A stretch of DNA of 15,033 nucleotides. Source: Chitinivibrio sp051745065 (GTDB taxonomy: Bacteria; Fibrobacterota; Chitinivibrionia; Chitinivibrionales; Chitinivibrionaceae). The notes beneath the pieces were generated by a model. The model was not told the origin of the DNA, did no database searches, and saw only the letters and a list, made by a program, of their open reading frames with translations. Shown in pieces: positions 1 through 9,100 of the stretch. The stretch is taken from NCBI GenBank assembly GCA_051745065.1, contig JBNJDQ010000049.1:1-15033 (forward strand). Reading direction: 5' to 3'. A program made the translations under genes and the position numbers. Every line of letters begins with the position of its first letter. The first letter of the stretch is position 1.

Positions 1-79
1 ACCGCGTGAGGGACCGGAGGGGGGCGGCGTGCCGCCGTGCGCAGCACCAAGCGTCCAGCGCAGCCCCGGAAGGGCCCGA
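1..79. other. GC-rich non-coding segment at the window edge
   Basis: By hand count this stretch is about 79% G+C, far above the rest of the window, and it changes abruptly to AT-rich DNA after about base 121. I see no start codon with a ribosome binding site, and no tRNA, 5S, SRP or other RNA signature I recognise. It could be the end of a dispersed repeat, a structured RNA or a mobile-element remnant lying mostly outside the window. Bases 122-266, between the following hairpin and the phosphatase gene, hold nothing I can name. Confidence 0.4.
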
Positions 80-121
80 CCGCGCAGTCAACACGCTTTT
101 TAAAACGTGTTGACTGCGCGG
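80..121. repeat. Perfect 16-bp inverted repeat (hairpin)
   Basis: Bases 80-95 are the exact reverse complement of bases 106-121, with a 10-base loop of a C, five Ts and four As. The stem is GC-rich and would be very stable. Neither side has the T-run of an ordinary intrinsic terminator. It sits at the border between the GC-rich left edge and the AT-rich spacer next to the phosphatase gene. It could be a transcription barrier, a repeat-element end or the 3' hairpin of an RNA; I cannot tell which. Confidence 0.75.
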
Positions 122-266
122 ACACGCCCGAAAAAGATTTCTTCGTTTTCAATCTGTCGTTATTTAATTTCGCTGTTTATTCCAACGCCACTCCAGATAT
201 ATCAGAATCGTTGATAGCGGGTCGAGATGGATTTACCCATCTTCGGAAATGGGACACTGAATGTGT

Positions 267-1046
267 TCAAACCCAACCGAAATGGTCAGCTCCTTCAAGA
301 ACACCGGATGTAGCCTGGCGTGTTGCAAAGTAATTCGAACAATTCTGCGTATGTTTCTGCACTTCCTTTTTGATATTCTCCGGAGTGTTTGCAACAATTA
401 CTGCAGGAATATTGCTGAGAAATACGGCCAGATCGTTGCCGGAATCCCCCGCATAAAAGAGGGTATTCCCGGTTCTGCCCTGTGATGCGTACCATTGAAC
501 CGCTGAGGCTTTTGAGCATCCTTTTGGCAATAGATCCAGTAAAATTATACCCGAATCCGGATCTGTGCTGGTGATAGCGTCCCAGGGAAGGTGGTTCTGC
601 TGCTGCAATGCAGCAAAATCGCATTTCCAGCGGGAAAGTGAGCCCCGGTCTATGGTGTAACTGATCTTGAATTCCGTTTGAGCATCTGCGGGTTGTTTCT
701 GTAGGTAGGAAATGCCGCCCAGAAGTTGTTCCACATACGAACGTGGGTATTTGTAAACAGTTTTTAATAAATGTTTTCTGTAATCGGAATCCTGTATGAA
801 CGCCGTGCCTGCGGATGTGTAAAAACTGGTTCCGACATCCGCAAAGATTCCGTGAGGTTCGGGCAAATTATATTCTTCAATTGCCCTTTCCACCAGGGCT
901 GCACTGCGTCCCGAGGCGAAGACAATACGGAGGGAAGGATTATTTGCAAGACGTTTTTTGATTTCGTACAGGGCTTCGGTTTCGTTCGTTTTGTCTGAAC
1001 GCGGTATCAGGGTGCCGTCAAGATCTGTGATCAATATGTTTTTCAT
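267..1046 (-). CDS. spp: Sucrose-phosphate phosphatase (HAD superfamily)
   Basis: A 259-residue cytosolic phosphatase predicted to hydrolyse sucrose-6F-phosphate to sucrose, the last step of sucrose synthesis. All HAD motifs are visible: the nucleophile motif D8-L-D10-G-T12, the ASGR motif with S45, the catalytic lysine K179 in the segment after LLPKG, and the metal-binding GDSGND with D201 and D205. Length and the pattern of a core plus type IIB cap match bacterial sucrose phosphatases. The start is supported by an AAGGAG ribosome binding site six bases upstream. It diverges from the fructokinase-synthase-amylosucrase genes across a 70-bp promoter region. Because the phosphatase-like tail of the neighbouring synthase lacks the catalytic lysine, this is probably the working phosphatase of the pathway. 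A relative acting on another sugar phosphate (for example mannosylfructose phosphate) is possible, but the context favours sucrose. Confidence 0.88.
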   Translation of the reverse strand: MKNILITDLDGTLIPRSDKTNETEALYEIKKRLANNPSLRIVFASGRSAALVERAIEEYNLPEPHGIFADVGTSFYTSAGTAFIQDSDYRKHLLKTVYKYPRSYVEQLLGGISYLQKQPADAQTEFKISYTIDRGSLSRWKCDFAALQQQNHLPWDAITSTDPDSGIILLDLLPKGCSKASAVQWYASQGRTGNTLFYAGDSGNDLAVFLSNIPAVIVANTPENIKKEVQKHTQNCSNYFATRQATSGVLEGADHFGWV

Positions 1047-1056
1047 AGGTTACTCC

Positions 1057-1085
1057 TTGAAAAAAAGTAAACAGGAGTATACAAT
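1057..1085 (+). promoter_or_regulatory. Sigma70 promoter for the fructokinase-sps-amylosucrase genes
   Basis: TTGAAA at 1057-1062 and TACAAT at 1080-1085 are separated by exactly 17 bases and each differs from consensus at one position. The predicted start near 1092 gives a leader of about 25 bases that contains the ribosome binding site. The -10 box shares bases with the -10 box of the divergent promoter. Confidence 0.65.
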
Positions 1086-1104
1086 AGTGTTTCGGAAGAT
1101 GAAA
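1069..1104 (-). promoter_or_regulatory. Probable sigma70 promoter for spp
   Basis: On the minus strand a TATACT -10 box (complement of 1076-1081) lies 17 bases from a weaker TTTCAT -35 box (complement of 1099-1104). It would start transcription just upstream of the phosphatase ribosome binding site. It overlaps the plus-strand fructokinase promoter, so the two should not be occupied by polymerase at the same time. The weak -35 box keeps confidence moderate. Confidence 0.45.
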
Positions 1105-1108
1105 GGAG
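1103..1108 (+). promoter_or_regulatory. Ribosome binding site that fixes the fructokinase start
   Basis: AAGGAG lies eight bases before the ATG at 1117. The frame is open further upstream, to an ATG at 958, but that extension would run antisense through the phosphatase gene and its promoter. Residues start to match the kinase family only from the ATG at 1117. Confidence 0.7.
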
Positions 1109-1116
1109 TCTTTGCA

Positions 1117-1995
1117 ATGCAACAGGTCTATTTATTTGGTGAATTGCTCCATGATATGTTTGAAAACGGATCCGCTGTTCCCGGAGGGGCTCCTTTTAAT
1201 GTTGCCTGGAATCTTGCGGGATTTGGTCTGAGGCCGCACCTCATTAGTGCTGTGGGGGATGATTCCCGCGGTACAGAGTTGCTTCGAAAGGCTGAACAGC
1301 AGGGGATCGATATTTCCCGGGTTTTGCGGGTGCCCCGAAAGAAGACCGGAGCCGTGGATATAACGGTCTCGGCGGGAGAGCCTGAATATACGATTGCTGC
1401 AGACTGTGCCTATGATTACATAACCTGTGCGCCGGAGGCTCTCCCCGCCGAAGGGTTGCTGTATTACGGTTCTCTCGCTGCGCGGAGTAAGCAGTCCCGG
1501 CATACCCTGCGCACTCTTTTGGAGGATAAGGCACTGCGGGCATTCTGCGATATCAATATCCGTAATCCATGGTATTCCCAGGCCCTTGGGGAGGAACTTA
1601 TTGCACGTGCGGATATTTTAAAGATAAATCTTGATGAAATGAATGAAATTACGGAGCATAAATATAAGGCTCCCCTTGATGGAGCGCGTTTCTGTATGGA
1701 ACAGTATAATCTTTCTCTTCTGATTTTGACAATGGGGGCTGACGGTGCGTATCTTATGAGTCGGGATGAATATTTTTATGATACTCCGCCCAAAATTTCG
1801 GGGTTTCGTGATGCAGTCGGCGCTGGTGATGCTTTTGCATCCGTGGTGCTGGCTGGAATTGTCGCCGGTCTTGAATATCAGGAGATTCTTCGCCGGGCAT
1901 TGAATTTTGCCGGGCACGTGTGCACGAATACGGGCGCAGTAACAGAAGATCGGCAGTTTTATGCTTCGACTTTTTCCGAAAATGAGGTGTCTTAA
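1117..1995 (+). CDS. Fructokinase, PfkB family
   Basis: A 292-residue PfkB/ribokinase-family sugar kinase, probably fructokinase (ATP + fructose to fructose-6-phosphate). The N-terminal substrate-binding GG pair is in PGGAPFN (residues 22-28). The ATP-binding and anion-hole signature is DAVGAGDAF near residues 232-240, with D238 as the catalytic base. Length is normal for the family. Its stop codon overlaps the start of the sucrose-phosphate synthase by one base (TAATG), so the two are translationally coupled. In the cluster it would recapture fructose released by the downstream amylosucrase and supply fructose-6-phosphate to the synthase. Similar sps/spp/fruK/ams gene sets are known from halophilic methylotrophs. 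Family membership is clear; the fructose specificity is inferred from the neighbours. Confidence 0.88.
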   Translation: MQQVYLFGELLHDMFENGSAVPGGAPFNVAWNLAGFGLRPHLISAVGDDSRGTELLRKAEQQGIDISRVLRVPRKKTGAVDITVSAGEPEYTIAADCAYDYITCAPEALPAEGLLYYGSLAARSKQSRHTLRTLLEDKALRAFCDINIRNPWYSQALGEELIARADILKINLDEMNEITEHKYKAPLDGARFCMEQYNLSLLILTMGADGAYLMSRDEYFYDTPPKISGFRDAVGAGDAFASVVLAGIVAGLEYQEILRRALNFAGHVCTNTGAVTEDRQFYASTFSENEVS

Positions 1996-4154
1996 TGAGT
2001 GATAACACTAATTTGTATATTGCAATGATCAATATCCACGGGTTATTTCGCGGATATAATCAGGAGCTTGGCGCTAATTCTGATACGGGGGGGCAGACCA
2101 AATATGTTCTGGATCTGGTCAAAGCTCTTTCCCGAATGGATGCGGTCGGTAAGGTTGTGGTTTTTACCCGGCAGATTATCGATAAGAAAGTTGATTCCTC
2201 CTATGCGCAGCTTGAAGAGGATATTAACGAGAAGGCGAAGATCGTTCGGATCCCTTTTGGACCGAAACGGTACTTGCGAAAAGAAAAACTCTGGCCGCAT
2301 ATTGACAGCTTTGTGGATCAGACTCTCAATCATATTCGCCGCAGCGGCGAAATTCCCTCTGTATTTCACGGACATTACGCTGATGCGGGGTATGCTGCAA
2401 GCCAACTGGGGCTTCTTCTTGGTGTACCTTCGGTATTTACCGGGCATTCTCTCGGGCGTATTAAGCTGGACAAACTGCTTAACAGCGGGAAATCCTATGA
2501 GCGTATTCAGTCGTATTATCATATTGAAGAGCGGATAGAGGCAGAGGAGTTTTCCCTTGACTCTGCCTCCTGTGTTGTCACGAGCACTGTTCAGGAGGTG
2601 GAAGAACAATACTCGGTGTATCACTGTTACCAGCCTGAAACCATGGAGGTTATTCCACCGGGGGTGGATTTGGAGCTCTTTACTGCGCCCACGGAAAATG
2701 TTTCTGTGGATACGCCGCTCACCAACCGGGTTGAAACCTTTCTGACAGATCCTGATAAACCGGCGGTTCTGTGCCTTGCCCGGCCGGATGAACGAAAGAA
2801 TTTTCCCGGACTTGTCAAGGCATACGGAGAGAGTCGTGATCTGCAGGAACAGGCAAACCTTGTTCTGGTGATGGGTAATCGTGAAGATATTCAGGCTCTT
2901 CCCAAGGAGCAGCAGCGGGTTATCAATACCGTTATCTACCTTATTGACTATTATGACCTGTACGGTAAAGTGGCTTACCCGAAACACCATGAGGGTGACG
3001 AAATTCCTCTTTTATACCGCTGGGCCACTCAGCGGCGCGGTGTATTTGTGAATCCTGCCTATACGGAGCCGTTTGGCTTGACTCTGCTGGAGGCTGCGGC
3101 AAGCGGCCTGCCCATTGTTGCCACCAACGACGGCGGACCGCAGGATATCATTATGAACTGTGCCAATGGTTTCCTTATCGATCCCTTTAATCCGGACAGC
3201 ATTGCCCGCAGTGCCCTGCGTATTGTTACTTCACATGACCTGTGGGATGATTTCTCCCGAAAGGGGCAGGTGAATGCACGGGAACATTATTCCTGGGATA
3301 ATCATTGTGAAAAATACCTGAAGGATCTTGAGGATATTGTCACGGGGAATCGGCCCCGCATATTTAATGCAATTAAATCCGATTCAAAGCTTTCCAATAT
3401 TGACCGTCTCATAATTACAGATGTTGACAACACCCTCACCGGAGACAGTGAGGCGATTGAACGTTTCAATGCAATGATTAATGACATGGATAGTCATATC
3501 GGCTTCGGTATTGCCACGGGGCGCAATAAAGAGTCTGCCCTGAAACTCGTTGATGAACTGGGTATTCGGCAGCCTGATCTTATGGTAACGTCTGTGGGGA
3601 CCGAGATTTACTATGGGCGTAAGCATATTAAAGATGAGGCATGGGAACGGCGGATCGATTTTCACTGGGAGCGGGATCGCATCCGGGAAATATTCGACGC
3701 ACAGCCGGGTTTCTACTATCAGGATGAACAGCAGCAGTCCCGGTTTAAGGTGAGCTACCGCCTTGATATGGAAACGGCTGTTTCCATTAATGAGATCAAG
3801 GCAATTCTTCGGGAAAACAAAATCAAGGCGAAGGTTATCTTCTCTCTCGGTATGTATCTTGATTTTATACCAATGCGTGCAGGAGACGGGCTTGCCGTTC
3901 GTCAGCTTTCGTTCAAATGGTGGATTCCCTGGGAGAATATCCTTATTGCCGGTGACAGCGGTAATGACGAGGCCATGCTCAAGGGGGAAACCCTTGGTGT
4001 TATTGTGGCGAATCACAGTATGGAACTGGAAAAGCTACGTGCATATCCCCGTATCTACTTCTCGGAAAAAAGCCATGCCGACGGTATCATTGACGGTATT
4101 AAGTATTATGATTTTCTTGGCAATATAGAGATACCCAATGATAGAACTGAATAG
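1995..4154 (+). CDS. sps: Sucrose-phosphate synthase with C-terminal phosphatase-like domain
   Basis: A 719-residue two-domain protein. Residues 1-455 form a GT4 (GT-B fold) glycosyltransferase that joins glucose from UDP- or ADP-glucose to fructose-6-phosphate. Diagnostic segments are NSDTGGQTKYVLDL (28-41), the RPDERKN loop (263-269), MGNREDI (293-299), and the EX7E motif in EPFGLTLLEAAASGLP (358-373). Residues 470-705 form a HAD phosphatase-like domain with D476-V-D478-N-T480, ATGR at 507-510 and GDSGND with D654 and D658. Where the separate phosphatase has catalytic K179, this domain has D631, so it is probably weak or inactive and may be structural. The start follows a GAGGTG ribosome binding site and overlaps the kinase stop; the end overlaps the amylosucrase start by 17 bases. 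Sucrose synthase is less likely because of the SPS-type domain order and the adjacent phosphatase gene. Confidence 0.92.
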   Translation: MSDNTNLYIAMINIHGLFRGYNQELGANSDTGGQTKYVLDLVKALSRMDAVGKVVVFTRQIIDKKVDSSYAQLEEDINEKAKIVRIPFGPKRYLRKEKLWPHIDSFVDQTLNHIRRSGEIPSVFHGHYADAGYAASQLGLLLGVPSVFTGHSLGRIKLDKLLNSGKSYERIQSYYHIEERIEAEEFSLDSASCVVTSTVQEVEEQYSVYHCYQPETMEVIPPGVDLELFTAPTENVSVDTPLTNRVETFLTDPDKPAVLCLARPDERKNFPGLVKAYGESRDLQEQANLVLVMGNREDIQALPKEQQRVINTVIYLIDYYDLYGKVAYPKHHEGDEIPLLYRWATQRRGVFVNPAYTEPFGLTLLEAAASGLPIVATNDGGPQDIIMNCANGFLIDPFNPDSIARSALRIVTSHDLWDDFSRKGQVNAREHYSWDNHCEKYLKDLEDIVTGNRPRIFNAIKSDSKLSNIDRLIITDVDNTLTGDSEAIERFNAMINDMDSHIGFGIATGRNKESALKLVDELGIRQPDLMVTSVGTEIYYGRKHIKDEAWERRIDFHWERDRIREIFDAQPGFYYQDEQQQSRFKVSYRLDMETAVSINEIKAILRENKIKAKVIFSLGMYLDFIPMRAGDGLAVRQLSFKWWIPWENILIAGDSGNDEAMLKGETLGVIVANHSMELEKLRAYPRIYFSEKSHADGIIDGIKYYDFLGNIEIPNDRTE

Positions 4155-6099
4155 AGAGAGCAGTGAAGATGTATTCCGGGAGCATGCGGAACTCTGCCTG
4201 AAACGTGTTGTTCCCCGGATTGAGTACCTCTTCAGTGAGGTGGCGGACAGTACCAGAGAGACCTTTTTTGCACGTCTGGAAGAATATTGGCCCCGACTGT
4301 TCCGGCTTACCTTTGAGCTGTACGGTGATCGGTATGACTATTTCTACCATCTTGAGGAACTTGCCCGGGAACTGGCAGAATCCTATCTGGAACGACCGGA
4401 GTATCTGCGCGGCCGCGATAAACAGCGGGAGTATGATCCGGACTGGTTTATGTCAAATAAACTGGCCGGCGGAGCAATGTATGTGGGTCTTTTTACGGAA
4501 AATCTCAAGACTCTGCGAAATAATATTTCCTATTTTAAAGATCTGGGGATCAATTACCTCCATCTGATGCCCCTTTTTGAGTCCCGCGAAGGAGAAAGTG
4601 ACGGCGGCTATGCCATTCGTGATTATCGTTCAATTGACCCGCAGTACGGCACAATTGATGATCTGAAAGATCTTGCCCGGGATTTTTACGAAGAAGGCAT
4701 ACTCCTTGTACTGGATTTTGTATTTAATCATACCTCCGATGAGCATATCTGGGCAAAGCGTGCTCAGTCCGGTGAGCCCGAGTATCAGGATTTTTACTAT
4801 ATCTTTCCTGACCGAACCATGCCCAATGAGTATGAAAAAACTTTGCGGGAGATTTTTCCCACGGTCCGCCGGGGGAATTTTACCTGGCATAACGGCATGA
4901 AAAAGTGGGTCTGGACAACTTTCAACAGCTATCAGTGGGATTTAAAATACGCAAATCCCTCCGTTTTTCGGGCAATGCTCGGGGAAATGCTTTTTCTGGC
5001 AAATATCGGTGTGGATGTTCTGCGCCTGGATGCGGTTGCCTTTATCTGGAAAAAACTGGGGACCAATTGTGAAAATCTGCCCGAAGCGCATACGGTTATC
5101 AGAGCCTTTAACGCGGCGGTTCGCATTGCCGCACCGGGAATGATTTTTAAATCCGAGGCTATTGTGCACCCCAATGATGTGGTGAGCTATATCTCTCCCA
5201 AAGAGTGTCATCTTTCCTATAACCCCCTTCTTATGGCCATGCTGTGGGAGGCTCTTGCCACCCGGAAAATCTCTTTGCTGTATGAGTCCATCAGCAAGCG
5301 CTTTTCCATACCTCCAAATACGATGTGGTGCAACTATCTGCGGTGTCATGACGATATCGGCTGGACCTTTGATGATGACGATGCACGATCCATCGGTATT
5401 GACCCCGGCGGCCACCGGGATTTCCTCAACCGGTTTTATACAGGAGAATTTGAAGGTTCCTTTGCACGTGGTGTTCCTTTCCAGTATAATCCTGATACCG
5501 GTGATATGCGGGTTTCCGGTACACTGGCATCTCTTGCAGGACTGGAGCAGGCCATGGATCGGGATGATTCGGTTCTGAAGAAAATGGCCATCAGACGGAT
5601 TGTTCTCCTGAACAGTCTGATTATCAGTATCGGAGGGATACCACTGCTCTATCTGGGGGAAGAATGGGGGGTTCTTAACGATTATAACTATATGGATGAT
5701 CCGGAAAAATCCGATGACAGCCGCTGGATTCATCGGTTTAATATGCAGTGGGAATATATTGAAGGTCTTGATATGGAGGATTCACTCCAGGGACAGATAT
5801 ACAGCAGTATTCGCCGTCTCATTGCACTGCGGAAAGAGCACGCCGCTTTTTACGGGTCGAAAATCAATGTGTTCTCCGCCGAGAACGAGCACGTTTTTGC
5901 CTTTATTCGTAATAATATGGGGGCGCAGATGGTTGTTCTGGCCAACTTCTCCGAAGAAACCCAGCGTATTGACGGGAATATCATTCGGTCTCATGCAATT
6001 GGCCGGTTCTTCCACGATGTTTATGCTGATACGGAGATAAAAACTTCGGATAGTGTAGAGCTTGCCCCCTATCAGTTCCGATGGCTCAAACGGATCTGA
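4138..6099 (+). CDS. ams: Amylosucrase (GH13 family)
   Basis: A 653-residue GH13 enzyme of amylosucrase type, which transfers glucose from sucrose to an alpha-1,4-glucan and releases fructose. The order is the usual one: a helical N-terminal domain (about 1-100), then the catalytic barrel with SDGGYAI (154-160), DFVFNHTS (193-200), the nucleophile D298 in LRLDAVAFIW, the acid/base E340 in FKSEAIVHP, and H404-D405-D406 in RCHDDIGW. A C-terminal beta-domain ends at LAPYQFRWLKRI. The segment around 300-325 (KLGTNCENLPEAH) closely resembles Neisseria polysaccharea amylosucrase, whose catalytic residues are D286 and E328. The start overlaps the synthase end by 17 bases with only a weak ribosome binding site, so coupling is likely. 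In this setting it would divert stored sucrose into glycogen-like glucan. Sucrose hydrolase of the same subfamily is the main alternative. Confidence 0.92.
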   Translation: MIELNRESSEDVFREHAELCLKRVVPRIEYLFSEVADSTRETFFARLEEYWPRLFRLTFELYGDRYDYFYHLEELARELAESYLERPEYLRGRDKQREYDPDWFMSNKLAGGAMYVGLFTENLKTLRNNISYFKDLGINYLHLMPLFESREGESDGGYAIRDYRSIDPQYGTIDDLKDLARDFYEEGILLVLDFVFNHTSDEHIWAKRAQSGEPEYQDFYYIFPDRTMPNEYEKTLREIFPTVRRGNFTWHNGMKKWVWTTFNSYQWDLKYANPSVFRAMLGEMLFLANIGVDVLRLDAVAFIWKKLGTNCENLPEAHTVIRAFNAAVRIAAPGMIFKSEAIVHPNDVVSYISPKECHLSYNPLLMAMLWEALATRKISLLYESISKRFSIPPNTMWCNYLRCHDDIGWTFDDDDARSIGIDPGGHRDFLNRFYTGEFEGSFARGVPFQYNPDTGDMRVSGTLASLAGLEQAMDRDDSVLKKMAIRRIVLLNSLIISIGGIPLLYLGEEWGVLNDYNYMDDPEKSDDSRWIHRFNMQWEYIEGLDMEDSLQGQIYSSIRRLIALRKEHAAFYGSKINVFSAENEHVFAFIRNNMGAQMVVLANFSEETQRIDGNIIRSHAIGRFFHDVYADTEIKTSDSVELAPYQFRWLKRI

Positions 6100-6128
6100 A
6101 AAATCCTGACGGAGGCTGCTTCAGATCC
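6092..6128. repeat. Inverted repeat spanning two convergent stop codons
   Basis: GGATCTGAA at 6092-6100 is the exact reverse complement of 6120-6128, with a 19-base loop. The left arm contains the amylosucrase TGA (6097-6099). The right arm contains the TGA of the convergent outer-membrane protein gene (complement of 6121-6123). Only 21 bases separate the two genes. There is no T-run on either side, so this is not a standard intrinsic terminator, but such a stem could slow read-through in both directions. Confidence 0.5.
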
Positions 6129-9100
6129 TGATGCGTGCGTTTACTGCCAGGGAGAAGGTCCATTGGTCCTTCTCCGTATAGCGGCTGCGCACAAATCCTG
6201 AAATCTCCGTCCGCGTGCCTGCCTGTGCCTGTCCCCGCAGGGAAAGGGTGTGGTTCATCCCCTTGCTCATTCCGTAAAAAAGTGTTGCCGGCAGGGGGGC
6301 TTTGGTTTCGATCGTGCTGATATCATAGGACAGCTCTGCGTTGCCCCGTTCTTCTCTGTACCATGTGAGGCCTGCTGTCCCTCCCCGGCGGGTTCCCGGA
6401 ATTCTGTCGATAAATATGCGTCCGGCGGTTTCTTCCAGGTAGGGGGAAAATCCCGCTCCTGCGCCGTATTTCTGCCGCAATATCAGAAGTGCGCTGCTTT
6501 GACGGCGGCCCGTTCCCACAGAGCGGCGGATTGTACGTTTCAACGGGGTGCGTCCGGAAAGGGTCAGGGCGTGCACTCTTTTACTCAAGTGCAGTTCACC
6601 TTCGTATCGGTGAAGGGAGTCGCCGGAAGAATATCTGCGTTCCGTTGCAGCGGTTAGTTCCGTTCGCGGTAGAGCGGAACGGGGATATACGTACACCCGT
6701 CCGCTCAGTTTTCGCTGTGAATACAGCAGGGAGTCAACCCGTAAGAGGCCAAAGGTGGCAAGCCCCGGAACGGACGCTGCGGAAAGCCCCGCTGTATCAC
6801 GACGGATTTCTTCATTCAGGTGCAGATTAAGGCGGGCTCCTCTGGAGTGGGACGATGAGCTCCAGTCCATTCCCCAGCGAAGATGGTTTTCTGTTACGGG
6901 AATGCCTTTTTCATTCCAGAGGCTGATTTCTGAGGCAATATAGTTTCCTTCGGAGTCGGGAATAAAATCTCCGGTGATACTGTCTTTAATATGAGTTCCT
7001 GTACCGTCGGGGACGGGGATGTATTCCCAGGTCCTGTTTCGCCGGGACTGGGCGGTGGTTTCGCAGGCAAAGCGGCTGATGAGGACGTGAGGCAGAATAT
7101 GATGATCCCGTTCAGCCCGCAGAAGCAGTGAACTGACGCTGTCATTTTTTCGGTATTCCCGGCTAAAGGATGAACGCAGTTCATAGCGGTTGTATTCTGT
7201 ATCCTGGGAAAGGGCCCCTTCCGCCACAAAGAGACGCAGGCTGTCGCGACTGTTAAGAAGACTGTTTCCGCCGCGTTTGCTCTGATGGTACAGCAGCCGC
7301 GTTTCAAAATGGTGTGTGCCGCGGGCACTAAGATTCAGCTCTCCCTTCCAGTACCCGCTGTCGCTGTGACCGAAGCGGTTTTCCCAGAGTTCCCCGGCAA
7401 GGAGTTTTGCGCGGAACCGGCGGTTTTCAACCATTATTCCCGTTTCCTGCATGCGCTTTCGGGTGTTTTCGGACCGGGTGAAGGTGATATCGTAATTAAA
7501 AGTGAAGGGCATGGCTGCACCGCTGTGGAGCCCGGTTTGCACGTGTTGTCGGTTTCTGCGCTGATTGCGAAAGCTTTGACGTCCCTCAAGAGTCAGTCGC
7601 AGCTTATCTGCTAAGGTTGTTTGCAGTGCTTCGGTCCACAACAGGTGGGCAGCAGAGTCTGTCGGGGAGATGCCCCATTTTCGTTCAAGAATATGATCCG
7701 ACAGGAAATTAACATCCTCAACCCTTCTGTCAACAGTGGTAACGCGACTTGTGAGGGTTGTTGTCAACAGGTTATCAACAGGTGTTGAAAACTGCAGTTC
7801 CGTGCGAGTTGCCCCGCGGGTGTTATTGCCGTCATCACGGGGGGAGAGAATGTTTCTATCGCGGTTTTGTCCGATTACAGTACTGGTGAGTGAGAATTGA
7901 TCCCCCCGCTGTACGCGTAGTTTTCCTGCGGCGAGCAGGGTTCTTTCCGGGAGGACAGCGGTCGTGGTGGGGGTATGTGTTCCCGCTTTGGGCAGATGCA
8001 GGTAGATCGGCGGCAGATAGGGCGCGGATTCCATCTCACGGGCGATGCTGTCAAGGAATGCCGGTGAATAGCCGGAAAAGAGTTCCCTGTCTTCTTCGGA
8101 GTATGGGCGGTAGGCACCGGCAGTATCTGCCCGGAAGGTCACGGTGAAATGCTCTTTCTGTTGGGCTCCAGTGAGCGGCGCGGAATCCCATCGGTAGAGG
8201 GAATCCTGGTCCCTGAAGCGGTACACCCGATGCCGGGCGGTGATCTTTCCCAGGTCCTGCGGATCCACAGGTGTTCCGGAAAGGATCTGCGGTGTACTGT
8301 CGCCGGCCTTCTCAATGGCGGCAAATTCCTTTTGGCCGTACCGCCGCGAGCCGCTGCGCGGGGCGTCCTGCTGCAGGGATACATTACTGCGCAGGGAAAC
8401 GTTTTCCGTACTGTCGCCGGCAGAAAAGGAGAACGTGCTGTTGAGGCGGTCGTAAATACCGCTTCGGTACGCATACCGGACAAGAATTTGGTCCGTGCTT
8501 TTTACAGTGTAGCGGCTGGTGAAGGAGATCGCTTTGGCACTGTAATCAACGGTGAATTCCCCCTCCAGGGCACCTTCCTGAAGCTGTTCTCCGTTGACAA
8601 AAACCTGCACACTGCCCGGAACGAGGTAGAGCGGCCCCTCTTCGCTGCCCTCAAGGGTGTAGCGCCCGGCCTGAAAGCCGCTGTGCCCCTGAAAATAAGC
8701 GGAGGCCTTTTTCTCTCTGGTCAGACCGAGAGAGCCTTCTGCCTGAATTTTCCGGCGGCTTATTCCGGCAAGAATTCCCTTGGGTTCCGGCGGAAGGGAA
8801 ACTCCTGTTACGCTATCCATGCGCCGGCGAATATCACCAGCGGAAATGTACCAGTCCGGATTGTCCACGGTAATAAAGAGGCGGTCCAGCTCTCCGATTT
8901 CCCGGGTGTCCCCTTCCAGAGTGGTGGATTTGTCCATAATACTGCCGGAGAGCTGTGTTTCTTCGGTGAGATTTCCGGAAAGGGTGAGATCCAGCCCCTG
9001 ATTAACAGCGGTTTCCCCCCGGCCGGCAAGAAGTTCAATGCGCTTTGAGCCGCTGAGATAAAGGGCATCACGTGCGGGGGGCGGCGCTTCCCGTCCAGTG

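Noticed and set aside
80..121. Integron attC site or CRISPR repeat
   Set aside because: The hairpin lacks the attC core (GTTRRRY) arrangement, and there is only one copy with no spacers.
37..333. Open frame of 98 codons at the left edge, plus strand
   Set aside because: It runs through the GC-rich segment and the hairpin and into the phosphatase gene antisense. It has no ribosome binding site and a composition unlike any protein I recognise.
958..1116. N-terminal extension of fructokinase
   Set aside because: The extension would overlap the divergent phosphatase gene and both promoters. A good ribosome binding site and the family N-terminus are at 1117.
2043..2990. 315-codon open frame antisense to sucrose-phosphate synthase
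   Set aside because: It is fully contained in a gene with clear family motifs on the other strand, and its translation shows no domain or signal.
4942..5733. 263-codon open frame antisense to amylosucrase
   Set aside because: It overlaps the catalytic core of amylosucrase, where all active-site residues are present in the sense frame.
8149..9048. 299-codon open frame antisense to the large outer-membrane protein
   Set aside because: The minus-strand protein has a signal peptide and a recognisable domain pattern over this region. The antisense frame looks like a shadow.
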